From Halomonas sp. Y3 (lineage in GTDB: Bacteria; Pseudomonadota; Gammaproteobacteria; Pseudomonadales; Halomonadaceae): a stretch of DNA of 64,000 nucleotides. Position 1 is the first letter of the stretch. Every line of letters starts with the position of its first letter. Both the position numbers and the translations under genes were made by a program. Of the stretch, positions 31,735 through 43,328 are shown piece by piece. A model generated the notes under the pieces. That model had not been told where the DNA came from, searched no databases, and was given only the letters and a program-made list of their open reading frames with translations. Location: the NCBI RefSeq assembly GCF_024137965.1, contig NZ_CP099975.1, positions 1,674,001-1,738,000 on the forward strand, written 5' to 3'.

Positions 31735-32655
31735 ATGACCCTATTCCAACCCCTCGACGACCGTACCCCCTTGACCGGACGCCTTGCCATGGGGGTCGAG
31801 TATGACGGCAGCGCCTACTGCGGCTGGCAGTACCTCAAGCATGCCCCCTCGGTGCAGGCCGCCCTGGAGGCGGCGCTGGCCAGGGTGGCCGGGGTGCCGG
31901 TGCGCATCCACGCCAGCGGCCGCACCGACTCCGGGGTGCACGCCACCCGCCAGGTGATCCACTTCGATGCCCCGGTCCCGCGCTCCCAGAAGGCCTGGGT
32001 GTTCGGCGTCAACGCCAACCTGCCCCGGGATATCGCCGTGCGCTGGGTGCGCGAGGTGCCCGACGAGTTCCACTCCCGTTTCAAGGCGCTGGCCCGGCGC
32101 TACCGCTACGTGCTGCTCAACCAGCCCAGCCGCCCGGTGCTGGAGCGGGCCAACGTCACCTGGTGCCGCGACCCCCTGGACGCGGACGCCATGCACCGCG
32201 CGGCCCAGGCGCTGGTGGGGGAGCACGACTTCTCCAGCTTCCGCGCCGCCGGCTGCCAGTCGAAGACCGCCTGGCGCCACCTGCACTTCATCGAGGTGCA
32301 TCGCCACGGGCCCCTGGTAGTGGTGGATGTCCAGGGCAACGCCTTCCTGCACCACATGATCCGCAATATCGTCGGCGCCCTGGTCACCGTGGGGCGCGGC
32401 GAGGCCGGCGACGACTACCTGGCCGAGCTGATGGCGCTGAAGGACCGCACCCGGGCCGACGTCACCGCGCCGGCCTGCGGCCTGCACTTCGTGGACTCCC
32501 TCTACGACGAGCGCTGGGGCCTGCCCGCCGAGCCCCTGGGGCCCAACCTGCTCGCCTTCCTGGGGGAGTGGACCGGCGAGCGGGCGCTGCCCGACTGCCC
32601 CATGGTCGAGTTTCGCCGCGGCCGGCCGGTGGCGGCGCAGGGGGAGGCGTCGTGA
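31735..32655 (+). CDS. truA: tRNA pseudouridine(38-40) synthase
   Basis: Converts uridines 38-40 of the anticodon stem to pseudouridine. The 306-residue product has the family start [14 protein letters not shown] preceded by about 18 extra residues, the catalytic Asp in [12 protein letters not shown], and the core [15 protein letters not shown] and [14 protein letters not shown] later ATG at the MGVEYDG segment is a possible alternative start. Its stop overlaps the trpF start. Confidence 0.96.
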   Translation: MTLFQPLDDRTPLTGRLAMGVEYDGSAYCGWQYLKHAPSVQAALEAALARVAGVPVRIHASGRTDSGVHATRQVIHFDAPVPRSQKAWVFGVNANLPRDIAVRWVREVPDEFHSRFKALARRYRYVLLNQPSRPVLERANVTWCRDPLDADAMHRAAQALVGEHDFSSFRAAGCQSKTAWRHLHFIEVHRHGPLVVVDVQGNAFLHHMIRNIVGALVTVGRGEAGDDYLAELMALKDRTRADVTAPACGLHFVDSLYDERWGLPAEPLGPNLLAFLGEWTGERALPDCPMVEFRRGRPVAAQGEAS

Positions 32656-33290
32656 TGCAGCGTACTCGCGTGAAACTCTGCGGCCTCACCCGCCCCGAAG
32701 ACGTCGATGCCGCCGTAGCGGCCGGGGCCGATGCGCTGGGCTTCGTGCTCTGGCCCGGCAGCAAGCGCGCCGTGGACGAGGCGCTTCTCGCCGAGCTTGC
32801 CGAGCGGGTGCCCGCCTTCGTCACTCGGGTGGGGCTCTTCGTGGACCAGGACCCGGCGCTGATCGAGCGCTGCGCCACGCATCTGGACCTCCTGCAGTTC
32901 CACGGCGAGGAGCCGCCGGCCCTCTGCGACGGCTTCAGGCGCCCCTGGATCAAGGCGCTGCGCATGCGCGACGACCTCGACCTGTCCGCCGCCGCCGAGG
33001 CCTACCGCGGTGCCCGGGCGCTGCTGCTCGACGCCTACCGCCCCGGGGTGCCGGGCGGTACCGGCGAGACCTTCGACTGGTCGCGAATCCCCGCAGGGCT
33101 GGCAAAACCTGTTATTCTCGCCGGAGGCCTTAACGCCGATAACGTGGCCGAGGCCATCGCCACCGTGGCGCCCTTCGCGGTGGATGTCTCCGGCGGCGTG
33201 GAAGCCGCCCCCGGCATCAAGGATGCCGAGCGCATGGCGGCCTTCATGGCCGCGGCGGGCGAGGGCGATGCCCGGCGCCGTGCCGGCTGA
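32655..33290 (+). CDS. trpF: phosphoribosylanthranilate isomerase
   Basis: Amadori isomerisation of phosphoribosylanthranilate in tryptophan synthesis. The 211-residue TIM barrel has catalytic Cys9 in [11 protein letters not shown], the active-site Asp region [20 protein letters not shown], and the phosphate-binding strands [11 protein letters not shown] and VDVSGGVE. The ATG shares one base with the truA stop. trpB follows after 67 bp. Confidence 0.97.
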   Translation: MQRTRVKLCGLTRPEDVDAAVAAGADALGFVLWPGSKRAVDEALLAELAERVPAFVTRVGLFVDQDPALIERCATHLDLLQFHGEEPPALCDGFRRPWIKALRMRDDLDLSAAAEAYRGARALLLDAYRPGVPGGTGETFDWSRIPAGLAKPVILAGGLNADNVAEAIATVAPFAVDVSGGVEAAPGIKDAERMAAFMAAAGEGDARRRAG

Positions 33291-33357
33291 GCGCCCCCTC
33301 GCTTCGGCCACCGATTTCAATCCCCAAGCCCTTCTGGCGACCTGTGAGGTGTCTTTC

Positions 33358-34572
33358 GTGAGCAAGTTCAGTGACCTGACCCGACTGCCGGATGCCCGCG
33401 GCCACTTTGGCCCCTACGGCGGACGGTTCGTCTCGGAGACCCTGAGCTTCGCCCTGGATGAGCTGGAGAAGACCTATCTGAGTCTTCGCGATGATCCGGA
33501 TTTCCAGGCGGAATTCGACTATGACCTGGCCCACTACGTGGGTCGTCCTTCACCGCTCTACCATGCGGAGCGTTGGTCGAAGCAGCTTGGCGGTGCCCAG
33601 ATCTGGCTCAAGCGCGAGGATCTCAACCACACCGGCGCCCACAAGGTGAACAACACCATCGGCCAGGCGCTGCTGGCCAAGAAGAGCGGCAAGCCCCGGG
33701 TGATCGCCGAGACCGGCGCCGGCCAGCACGGCGTGGCCAGCGCCACCGTGGCGGCCCGCCTGGGGCTCAAGTGCGACGTCTACATGGGCGCCGAGGACAT
33801 CCAGCGCCAGAAGCTCAACGTCTACCGCATGCGCCTCTTGGGTGCCAACGTCATCTCGGTGGAGTCCGGCACCCGCACCCTCAAGGACGCCATGAACGAG
33901 GCGCTGCGCGACTGGGTCACCAATGTCGACGACACCTTCTATATCATCGGCACCGTGGCGGGCCCGCACCCCTATCCGATGCTGGTGCGCGACTTCAACG
34001 CCGTGGTGGGCCGCGAGGCGCGCCGCCAGTCCTTCGAGGAGTTCGGCCGGCTGCCCGACGCCCTGATCGCCTGCGTGGGCGGCGGCTCCAACGCCATGGG
34101 GCTCTTCTACCCCTTCGTGGAGGATGACGAGGTGGTGATGTACGGCGTCGAGGCCGGTGGCGACGGCGTCGAGACCGGCCGCCACGCCGCGCCGCTCTCC
34201 TCCGGGGCGCCGCGCGGCGTGCTCCACGGCAACCGCACCTACCTGATGTCCGACGAGGGTGGCCAGGTCGCCAATACCCACTCGGTCTCCGCGGGCCTGG
34301 ACTACCCGGGGGTGGGCCCCGAACACGCCCTCTGGAAGGACGTGGGGCGGGTCAACTACGTGGCCGCCAACGACAAGGACGTGCTCGAGGCCTTCCGGGA
34401 GCTGACCCACGTGGAGGGCATCATGCCGGCCCTTGAGTCCGCCCACGCCCTGGCCTACGCCAAGGTGCTGGCGCCCACCATGCGCCCCGACCAGAACATC
34501 GTCGTCAACCTCTCGGGCCGCGGCGACAAGGACATCCTGACCGTCGCCAAGCTCGACGGCATCGAGATCTGA
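33358..34572 (+). CDS. trpB: tryptophan synthase beta chain
   Basis: PLP enzyme that joins indole and serine. From GTG 33358 (GAGG nine bases upstream) the product is 404 residues, as expected. The PLP Lys is in HTGAHKVNN, the phosphate loop is GGGSNAMG, and the active-site GAGQHGVA is present. Longer in-frame starts would run into trpF and add non-family sequence. Confidence 0.97.
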   Translation: MSKFSDLTRLPDARGHFGPYGGRFVSETLSFALDELEKTYLSLRDDPDFQAEFDYDLAHYVGRPSPLYHAERWSKQLGGAQIWLKREDLNHTGAHKVNNTIGQALLAKKSGKPRVIAETGAGQHGVASATVAARLGLKCDVYMGAEDIQRQKLNVYRMRLLGANVISVESGTRTLKDAMNEALRDWVTNVDDTFYIIGTVAGPHPYPMLVRDFNAVVGREARRQSFEEFGRLPDALIACVGGGSNAMGLFYPFVEDDEVVMYGVEAGGDGVETGRHAAPLSSGAPRGVLHGNRTYLMSDEGGQVANTHSVSAGLDYPGVGPEHALWKDVGRVNYVAANDKDVLEAFRELTHVEGIMPALESAHALAYAKVLAPTMRPDQNIVVNLSGRGDKDILTVAKLDGIEI

Positions 34573-34576
34573 GGGA

Positions 34577-35395
34577 ATGATGAACCGTATCGACCAACGC
34601 TTCGCCGAGCTCAAGGCCCAGGGTCGCCGCGCGCTGATCCCCTTTATCACCGCCGGTGACCCCGGCCCCGAGCACACCGTGGGCTTCATGCACGCCCTGG
34701 TGGAGGCCGGCGCCGACGTCATCGAGCTGGGCGTGCCCTTCTCCGACCCCATGGCCGACGGCCCGGTGATCCAGAAGGCCTGCGAGCGGGCGCTCAAGCG
34801 CGGCGTGCGCCTCTCCCACCTGTTCGAGATGGTGCGCGAGTTCCGCCAGACCGACAGCACCACCCCGGTGGTGCTGATGGGCTACCTCAACCCCATGGAG
34901 CGCATCGGCCTCGCGGCCTTCGCCGACCAGGCCTCCGAGGCCGGCGTCGATGGCGTGCTGACCGTGGATATGCCGCCGGAGGAGGCCGAGGAGCTCGGCC
35001 CGCTGCTCAAGTCGCGGGACCTGGCCTCCATCTTCCTGGTTGCCCCTACCACTTCCCACGCCCGGGCCGCTACAATATGCGCCCACGGCGAGGGGTATCT
35101 CTACTACGTTTCCCTCAAGGGCGTGACCGGCTCGGCGATCCTCAATGCCCAGGACGTCGCCGACCACCTGGCGCCGCTGCGCGAACTGACCGACCTGCCG
35201 CTCTGCGTCGGCTTCGGCATCCGCGACGGCGCCTCCGCCGCCGAGGTGGGCAAGGTAGCCGACGGCGTGATCGTCGGCTCGGCGCTGGTCAGCCGCATCG
35301 CCGAGAATGCCGAGCGCCCCGAGGCGATCGCCGGCGAACTCAAGGCGGTGCTGGGCGAGATGCGCCAGGCCCTGGACGCCCTGAGTCCCCGCTGA
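34577..35395 (+). CDS. trpA: tryptophan synthase alpha chain
   Basis: Cleaves indole-3-glycerol phosphate to indole, which is channelled to TrpB. The 272-residue barrel has the catalytic Glu in [19 protein letters not shown] and the conserved Asp region [13 protein letters not shown]; the phosphate site is VGFGIRDG. It lies 4 bp after trpB. In Pseudomonas, as I recall, trpBA is elsewhere, so the trpFBA grouping here differs. Confidence 0.97.
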   Translation: MMNRIDQRFAELKAQGRRALIPFITAGDPGPEHTVGFMHALVEAGADVIELGVPFSDPMADGPVIQKACERALKRGVRLSHLFEMVREFRQTDSTTPVVLMGYLNPMERIGLAAFADQASEAGVDGVLTVDMPPEEAEELGPLLKSRDLASIFLVAPTTSHARAATICAHGEGYLYYVSLKGVTGSAILNAQDVADHLAPLRELTDLPLCVGFGIRDGASAAEVGKVADGVIVGSALVSRIAENAERPEAIAGELKAVLGEMRQALDALSPR

Positions 35396-35425
35396 TCGCG
35401 GCCCTCGCCACACGACTCGATTCAT

Positions 35426-35447
35426 GCGCCCGGGCTCTCCCGGGCGC
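35426..35447 (+). other. hairpin between trpA and accD
   Basis: A 9-bp perfect GC stem (35426-35434 with 35439-35447, loop CTCT) lies 27 bp before accD. With no T-run it is a weak terminator candidate or part of the accD leader. Confidence 0.45.
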
Positions 35448-35474
35448 CGACCAGATGACGGAACCCTTTCTGAC

Positions 35475-36488
<1,014 letters not shown>

Positions 36489-36492
36489 TCCG

Positions 36493-37764
36493 ATGAGCGA
36501 CGCGCCCCTGCCCACTACCCTGGACGCCTGGCTGGCGCGGCTCGAGGCCGCCCATCCCGTGGGCATCGACCTCGGCCTCGAGCGCGTGGCCGAGGTCGCC
36601 CGGCGGATGGAGCTGCTGGAAGGCCCCATCGCCGAGCGAGTGATCACCGTGGCCGGCACCAACGGCAAGGGGTCCACCGTGGCCCTGCTGGAGGCGCTGG
36701 CCCGGGCCCACGGGCTCTCCACGGCGGCCTACACCTCGCCGCACCTGATCCGCTATAACGAGCGGCTGCGCCTGGACGGTGAGGAGGCCAGTGACGCCAC
36801 CCTGATGGCGGGCTTTGCCGCCGTGGAGCGCGCGCGCCTGGATGGCGAGCCCGTCAGCCTCACCTATTTCGAGGTAGGCACCCTGGGCGCGCTCTGGGCC
36901 ATCGCCCGACGCGCGCCGGACCTGGCCATCCTCGAGGTGGGGCTGGGCGGGCGGCTCGATGCGGTCAACGTCATCGACCCGGACGTGGCGATCGTCACCA
37001 CCGTGGCCCAGGACCATGCCGCCTTCCTCGGCACCGACCTTCAGCAGATCGGTCGTGAGAAGGCGGGCATCCTGCGTCCCGGCCGCCCGGCGGTGCTGGG
37101 CAGCCGCGAGCTGCCCGCCAGCGTACGCCAGGTGGCCGCCGAGCTCGGCGCCCCGGTCCATGCCATCGGCGAAGACTTCGACTGGGACCCGGCTCTCCCC
37201 GATCCCGGCCTGCCCCTGGACAACGCCGCCACGGCGCTGAAGGCGTTCGAGCTTGCCGGCGTCGAGCGCGATGCCGATGCCTGCCGCCGGGCCCTTGCCG
37301 AGGTGCGGCTGCCCGGTCGCATGCAGTGGCTGGGCCAGTGGTGCCTGGACGTGGGCCACAACCCCCATGCGGCGAGCTACCTGGCCGGTCGCCTGGCGGC
37401 ACGCTACTGTGCCGGGCGTACCTGGGCGCTGCTGGCCATGCTCGGCGACAAGGACGCCGACGGCGTGATCGAAGCGCTGGCGCCGGCGGTGGATGCCTGG
37501 GTCACGGCGACCCTGGCCGGGGGGCGGGCGCGCAGCGCCGCCGACCTGGCCGGCCGCCTGATCGGGCAGGGCGCCAGCGTGGCGCATCAGGCGGCGTCGC
37601 CGACGGCCGCGGCGGCCTGGCTGGCCGAGCGGCTCGCCCCCGAGGATCGCGTGCTGGTGTGCGGCTCCTTCTTTACCGTCGGCGAGGTGCTCGAGTGGCT
37701 GGCGCTGTCCGCCCCGGCGCGTCAGACTGAGGCAGACCCCAGCGGCAGTGAGGAAGCCCGATGA
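36493..37764 (+). CDS. folC: bifunctional dihydrofolate/folylpolyglutamate synthase
   Basis: Adds glutamate to dihydropteroate and extends folate polyglutamates. The 423-residue Mur-ligase-like protein has the ATP loop VAGTNGKGSTVA, TAAYTSPHLIRYNERL, EVGLGGRLDAVN, and a C-terminal domain with DVGHNPHAA. It lies 4 bp after accD, and its stop overlaps the dedD start (ATGA). This accD-folC-dedD-cvpA-purF order is widely conserved in gammaproteobacteria. Confidence 0.97.
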   Translation: MSDAPLPTTLDAWLARLEAAHPVGIDLGLERVAEVARRMELLEGPIAERVITVAGTNGKGSTVALLEALARAHGLSTAAYTSPHLIRYNERLRLDGEEASDATLMAGFAAVERARLDGEPVSLTYFEVGTLGALWAIARRAPDLAILEVGLGGRLDAVNVIDPDVAIVTTVAQDHAAFLGTDLQQIGREKAGILRPGRPAVLGSRELPASVRQVAAELGAPVHAIGEDFDWDPALPDPGLPLDNAATALKAFELAGVERDADACRRALAEVRLPGRMQWLGQWCLDVGHNPHAASYLAGRLAARYCAGRTWALLAMLGDKDADGVIEALAPAVDAWVTATLAGGRARSAADLAGRLIGQGASVAHQAASPTAAAAWLAERLAPEDRVLVCGSFFTVGEVLEWLALSAPARQTEADPSGSEEAR

Positions 37765-38456
37765 AGTACGGATGGCGTGAGCGTATCAGCGGTGCGGTGA
37801 TCCTGATCGCCCTGGCGGTGATCTTCGTTCCTCTGCTGTTCAGCGAGCCGGCCCCGCGCAGCGAGCGCCCCCAGCCGGTGCTGACCATCCAGCAGCCCAT
37901 CGAGGTGCCGCGCCAGGAGGTGCCGGAGCCCCGGCCCCCGGCCAGCCTCGCCGAGTTCGGCGAGCCCGTGGCGGCACCCGGTGAGGAGGAGCTGCTCCTC
38001 GAGGAGTCGCCGGTCGAGGAGGTCACCGTCGAGGAAGTGGCCGAAGTGGCCGAACAGGCCGCCGAGCAGCTGGCCCGTGCCGAGGCTCCCGCGGAGCCTT
38101 CGCCCAGCCCGGCGCCCGCGCCGGCCTCCGAGGCCGCGGTGGACCCCATCGCCGAACTGGCCCGGGCCGCCGACCAGCGCCTGGCCGAGAGCGCCAGCCG
38201 CAGTCAGCCGGCGCCGGCCGCCTCCGGCGGCGAGTGGGCGGTCCAGGTGGGCAGCTTCGGGGAGCCGGCCAACGCCGAGCGCCTGCTCCAGCAGCTGCGC
38301 GAGCAGGGCTTCCCGGCCTACAGCCAGCCCCGGGACAACAACCTGACCACCGTCTACGCCGGCCCCTATGACTCCTCGGAGGCGGGCGAGCGGGCCATGA
38401 ACGAGCTCAAGTCCCGGGCCAACCTCCAGGGCCTGCTGGTGCGGGCGAGGAACTGA
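37761..38456 (+). CDS. dedD: SPOR-domain protein (DedD-like)
   Basis: Bitopic inner-membrane protein that binds denuded septal peptidoglycan. The 231-residue product has a short cytoplasmic start, one transmembrane helix (about 11-28; GAVILIALAVIFVPLLF), a Pro/Glu/Ala-rich periplasmic linker and a C-terminal SPOR domain (about 155-230; EWAVQVGSFGEPANAERLLQQL ... VYAGPYDSSEAGERAMNEL). It is coupled to folC by a 4-bp overlap. Confidence 0.92.
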   Translation: MKYGWRERISGAVILIALAVIFVPLLFSEPAPRSERPQPVLTIQQPIEVPRQEVPEPRPPASLAEFGEPVAAPGEEELLLEESPVEEVTVEEVAEVAEQAAEQLARAEAPAEPSPSPAPAPASEAAVDPIAELARAADQRLAESASRSQPAPAASGGEWAVQVGSFGEPANAERLLQQLREQGFPAYSQPRDNNLTTVYAGPYDSSEAGERAMNELKSRANLQGLLVRARN

Positions 38457-38457
38457 G

Positions 38458-39012
38458 ATGGCGCTGACCTGGCTCGACTGGATCTTTATCGGCCTGCTCA
38501 CCGTCACGGCGGTAGCCGGCTTCATGCGCGGGCTGATCCGCGAGGCCCTGGGCCTGGCCGCCTGGGTCATCGCCCTGCTGGCCGCCCGGGTGCTCGCCCA
38601 GCCGGTGGCCGACCTGCTCGCCGGGGTGATCGACAATGCCGACGGCCGCCTGGTGCTCGCCTTCGTGCTGGTCATCTTCGGCGTGGTGCTGCTGTGCGGC
38701 CTGGTGATTCGGCTGGTTCATGCCGCCGTGGAGTGGGTGGGCATGGGCCTCTTCAACCGGGTGATGGGGGCCGCCTTCGGCGCCGCCAAGGGTGCGGCCA
38801 TCCTGGTGCTGGCCACCATCGTGATCGGCCTCACCCCCCTGGCCCAGCTGGAGGCCTGGCAGGAGGCCGAACTGCGCCCCCACTTCGAGCAGCTCCGCGA
38901 CTGGGCGGTCTCCCAGTTCGAGGCCTGGGAAGGGCGCCTTCCCGAGACCGACTCCCTGCGCGAGCTCTCCCTTCCCGGGCGCGATGCGGCGCCCGCCGAT
39001 GAGACTCCCTGA
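38458..39012 (+). CDS. cvpA: CvpA family membrane protein
   Basis: The 184-residue product has four hydrophobic segments (WIFIGLLTVTAVAGFMRGL; WVIALLAARVL; VLAFVLVIFGVVLLCGLVI; AAILVLATIVIGL) typical of CvpA, and a short polar tail. CvpA is linked to colicin V production in E. coli and to envelope-stress or bile tolerance elsewhere; the molecular role is unclear. It is encoded directly before purF, as in most relatives. Confidence 0.93.
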   Translation: MALTWLDWIFIGLLTVTAVAGFMRGLIREALGLAAWVIALLAARVLAQPVADLLAGVIDNADGRLVLAFVLVIFGVVLLCGLVIRLVHAAVEWVGMGLFNRVMGAAFGAAKGAAILVLATIVIGLTPLAQLEAWQEAELRPHFEQLRDWAVSQFEAWEGRLPETDSLRELSLPGRDAAPADETP

Positions 39013-39087
39013 TCGACGACTTCCGGGCGGCCCTGGCGGCCGGCCCGACCCTTCACAGCAAGTTCCAGGCAAGCGAGGTAAGGTGGA

Positions 39088-40605
<1,518 letters not shown>

Positions 40606-40612
40606 GGCCGCC

Positions 40613-41824
40613 ATGGATTCCCACACCCCTTCCGAGCTCGACTGGGCGCTCTCGACCCTGGCGATCCGCGCCGGCCACGAGCGCACCCATGAGCAGGAGC
40701 ACGCCGAGCCGATCTTCCCCACCTCGAGCTTCGTCTACGGCAGCGCCGCCGAGGCGGCGGCCAAGTTCTCCGGCGAGGAGCCGGGGAACATCTACTCGCG
40801 CTTCACCAACCCCACGGTGCGCACCTTCGAGCGCCGCCTGGCGGCGCTGGAGGGCGGCGAGCGCTGCGTGGCCACCAGCTCCGGCATGGCGGCCATCCTC
40901 TCCACCGCCCTGGCGCTGCTCGAGGCCGGCGACGAGATCGTGGCGTCGCGCTCGCTGTTCGGCTCCACGGTGAGCCTGTTCGACAAGTACCTGGGCAAGT
41001 TCGGCATCACCACCCGCTACGTGGAGCTCGCCGATCTCGCCGCCTGGGAGGCGGCCATGACCCCGGCCACCAAGCTGCTGTTCGCCGAGACGCCCTCGAA
41101 CCCGCTCTCCGAGGTGGTGGATATCGCGGCCCTGGCCGAGATCGCCCATCGCCACGGCGCGCTGCTCGCCATCGACAACTGCTTCCTGACCCCGGCGCTG
41201 CAGCGCCCCCTGGACCTCGGCGCGGACCTGGTGATCCACTCCGCCACCAAGTACCTGGACGGCCAGGGCAGGGCGATCGGCGGCGCCGTGGTGGGCCGCG
41301 ACAAGGAGCTCGAGGAGGTCTTCGGGGTGGTGCGCACCTGCGGCCCCTGCCTGAGCCCCTTCAACGCCTGGATCTTCACCAAGGGGCTCGAGACCCTGGC
41401 CCTGCGCATGCGCGCCCACTGCGAGAACGCCCAGGCCCTGGCCGAGTGGCTCGAGGCGCATCCGGCGGTGGCTCGGGTCCACTACAGCGGCCTCGAGAGC
41501 CACCCGCAGCATGGGCTGGCCGCCCGCCAGCAGCGAGGCTTCGGCGCGGTGCTGGGCTTCGAGGTCAAGGGCTCCGAGGTGAAGGGCGACCGCGAGGCGG
41601 CCTGGTCGGTGATCGACGCCACCCGGCTGCTCTCCATCACCGGCAACCTGGGGGATGTGAAGACCACCATCACCCACCCGGCTACCACCACCCACGGCCG
41701 CCTCAGCGATGCCCAGAAGGCCGCCGCCGGCATCTCGGAGGGGCTGATCCGGGTCGCCGTGGGCCTGGAGGCGATCGACGACATCCGCGCCGACCTGGCC
41801 CGGGGCCTCGACGCCCTGGTCTAG
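40613..41824 (+). CDS. metZ: O-succinylhomoserine sulfhydrylase
   Basis: PLP enzyme that makes homocysteine directly from O-succinylhomoserine and sulfide. The 403-residue Cys/Met-metabolism protein has the PLP Lys in IHSATKYLDGQGRAIGGAVVG and the cofactor-phosphate region ATSSGMAAILSTALALL. Specificity is inferred from position after purF, as for metZ in Pseudomonas. It lies 7 bp after purF, with a terminator downstream. Confidence 0.92.
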   Translation: MDSHTPSELDWALSTLAIRAGHERTHEQEHAEPIFPTSSFVYGSAAEAAAKFSGEEPGNIYSRFTNPTVRTFERRLAALEGGERCVATSSGMAAILSTALALLEAGDEIVASRSLFGSTVSLFDKYLGKFGITTRYVELADLAAWEAAMTPATKLLFAETPSNPLSEVVDIAALAEIAHRHGALLAIDNCFLTPALQRPLDLGADLVIHSATKYLDGQGRAIGGAVVGRDKELEEVFGVVRTCGPCLSPFNAWIFTKGLETLALRMRAHCENAQALAEWLEAHPAVARVHYSGLESHPQHGLAARQQRGFGAVLGFEVKGSEVKGDREAAWSVIDATRLLSITGNLGDVKTTITHPATTTHGRLSDAQKAAAGISEGLIRVAVGLEAIDDIRADLARGLDALV

Positions 41825-41862
41825 CCCGCGCGCTTCCCGGCAACGCGTCCCGGGACCTCCCG

Positions 41863-41893
41863 ACGCCCGTCCCGCCCCCGGCGGGGCGGGCGT
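41863..41893 (+). terminator. terminator-like hairpin after metZ
   Basis: A 14-bp stem with one wobble (41863-41876 with 41880-41893, loop CCC) ends the asd-to-metZ gene block. It is followed by a T-containing but not T-only stretch. Confidence 0.7.
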
Positions 41894-42009
41894 TGTCGTT
41901 CGGGAAGCTGATGGTTCTTTCGAACGGTTGGTTCGGCTTTTTTCAGCAGAGTCGAATGGTTAGCTGGGGTAAGCTCTAGCCACATCGAGATCACGAGGAG
42001 TTTACCGCC

Positions 42010-42564
42010 ATGTGGCGCAACACCCGTTCCGGCTGGGGCATCGTCAGCATTACCCTGCACTGGCTCAGCGCCCTGACCATCGTGGGCCTCTTCGCGCTGG
42101 GCTGGTGGATGACCGGGCTCGGGTACTTCGACGCCTGGTACAACCTGGCGCCCTGGTGGCACCGGTCCATCGGCATGCTGCTGCTCTTCGCCACCCTGCT
42201 CAGGCTCGGCTGGCGCCTCGTGAACCCCACGCCGGCGGGGCAGGGCAGCCGCTTCGAGAAGCTGGCCGCCCACCTGGGCCACGTGCTGCTCTACGCGCTG
42301 TTGCTGGTGGTGCTGGTCAGCGGCTACCTGATCTCCACCGCCCGGGGGCGCGGCATCAGCGTCTTCGACTGGTTCGAGGTCCCGGCGCTGATCAGCCGCC
42401 TGCCCAACCAGGAGAGCATCGCCGGCGAGATCCACTGGTATGCCGCCGTGGCGCTGATGGTGCTGGCCGCCGGCCACCTGCTCGCCGCCCTCAAGCATCA
42501 TGTCATCGACCGACACGACACCCTGACCCGCATGCTCAATCCGGCACGCTCGCGCCGCCGCTGA
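42010..42564 (+). CDS. cytochrome b561 family protein
   Basis: A 184-residue inner-membrane di-haem cytochrome with four hydrophobic helices and spaced His residues (TLHWLSALTI; WWHRSIGMLLL; AHLGHVLLYALLL; EIHWYAAVALMV). It probably oxidises ubiquinol or relays electrons; in E. coli CybB can act as a superoxide:quinone oxidoreductase. GAGGAG precedes the ATG. It is paired with yceI 52 bp downstream, a frequent pairing. Confidence 0.92.
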   Translation: MWRNTRSGWGIVSITLHWLSALTIVGLFALGWWMTGLGYFDAWYNLAPWWHRSIGMLLLFATLLRLGWRLVNPTPAGQGSRFEKLAAHLGHVLLYALLLVVLVSGYLISTARGRGISVFDWFEVPALISRLPNQESIAGEIHWYAAVALMVLAAGHLLAALKHHVIDRHDTLTRMLNPARSRRR

Positions 42565-42616
42565 GCCGCGTTCCCCCGCAAGAAGACACCCTGTCACACC
42601 CGCAAGGAGAATGACC

Positions 42617-43201
42617 ATGTTCAAGAAGACCGCTCTCGCCGCCGCCTTCGGTGCCGCTGCCCTGGTGGGCGTCGGCCAGGCCCAGGCCGCCGACTACGTG
42701 GTGGACATCGAGGGCCAGCACGCCTTCGTCCAGTTCAAGATCAACCACCTGGGCTTCTCCTATATCCTCGGCAACTTCGAGTCCTTCGAGGGGCAGTTCC
42801 ACTACGACCCCGAGAACCTGGAGGCCGCAAGCGTTCAGATGGAAGTGGACGTGACGAGCCTCAACTCCAACCACGCCGAGCGTGACCGCCACTTCCTCTC
42901 CGACGACTTCCTGAGCGCCGGCGACTACCCGACCGCCACCTTCATCTCCACCGGTTTCGAGCCCACCGGCGAGGGGGAAGGCACCCTGACCGGCGACCTG
43001 ACCCTCAAGGGCGAGACCCGTGAGATCGAGATGCCGGTCACCCTGATGGGCGAGGGCGAAGACCCCTGGGGCGCCTACCGCGCCGGCTTCGAGGGCAGCA
43101 CCATGCTGACCCTCGGCGACTTCGGCATCGACATGAGCGCCTTCCCGGAAGTGATGCACGAGCTCGAGCTCTACGTCACCTTCGAAGGCATCCGCCAGTA
43201 A
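42617..43201 (+). CDS. YceI family periplasmic lipid-binding protein
   Basis: The 194-residue product has a signal peptide (about 1-23, ending AQA) and a lipocalin-like YceI domain (ADYVVDIEGQHAFVQFKINHLGFSYILGNF) that binds polyisoprenoid or ubiquinone-like molecules. Two ATGs are possible: AAGGAG (42604-42609) lies 1 nt before ATG 42611 but 7 nt before ATG 42617, so the second is preferred. It is probably co-transcribed with the b561 gene. A terminator follows. Confidence 0.93.
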   Translation: MFKKTALAAAFGAAALVGVGQAQAADYVVDIEGQHAFVQFKINHLGFSYILGNFESFEGQFHYDPENLEAASVQMEVDVTSLNSNHAERDRHFLSDDFLSAGDYPTATFISTGFEPTGEGEGTLTGDLTLKGETREIEMPVTLMGEGEDPWGAYRAGFEGSTMLTLGDFGIDMSAFPEVMHELELYVTFEGIRQ

Positions 43202-43246
43202 GGTCGTGACCCTGGTCGGCACCCTCGCTGCCGGCCCAGGCCCCGT

Positions 43247-43274
43247 GAACACCCCCGAGCCCTCGGGGGTGTTC
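43247..43274 (+). terminator. terminator after yceI
   Basis: A 12-bp perfect stem (43247-43258 with 43263-43274) has a GCCC loop, 46 bp after the stop codon. Confidence 0.7.
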
Positions 43275-43328
43275 GCGTCTGCGGGGGCTCGCTAGAATGC
43301 GCGCTCCGCGAACCACCCTGGAGCGAGC

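Noticed and set aside
42611-42616. First ATG of yceI as the start
   Set aside because: The Shine-Dalgarno is only one base away; the second ATG six bases downstream has correct spacing.
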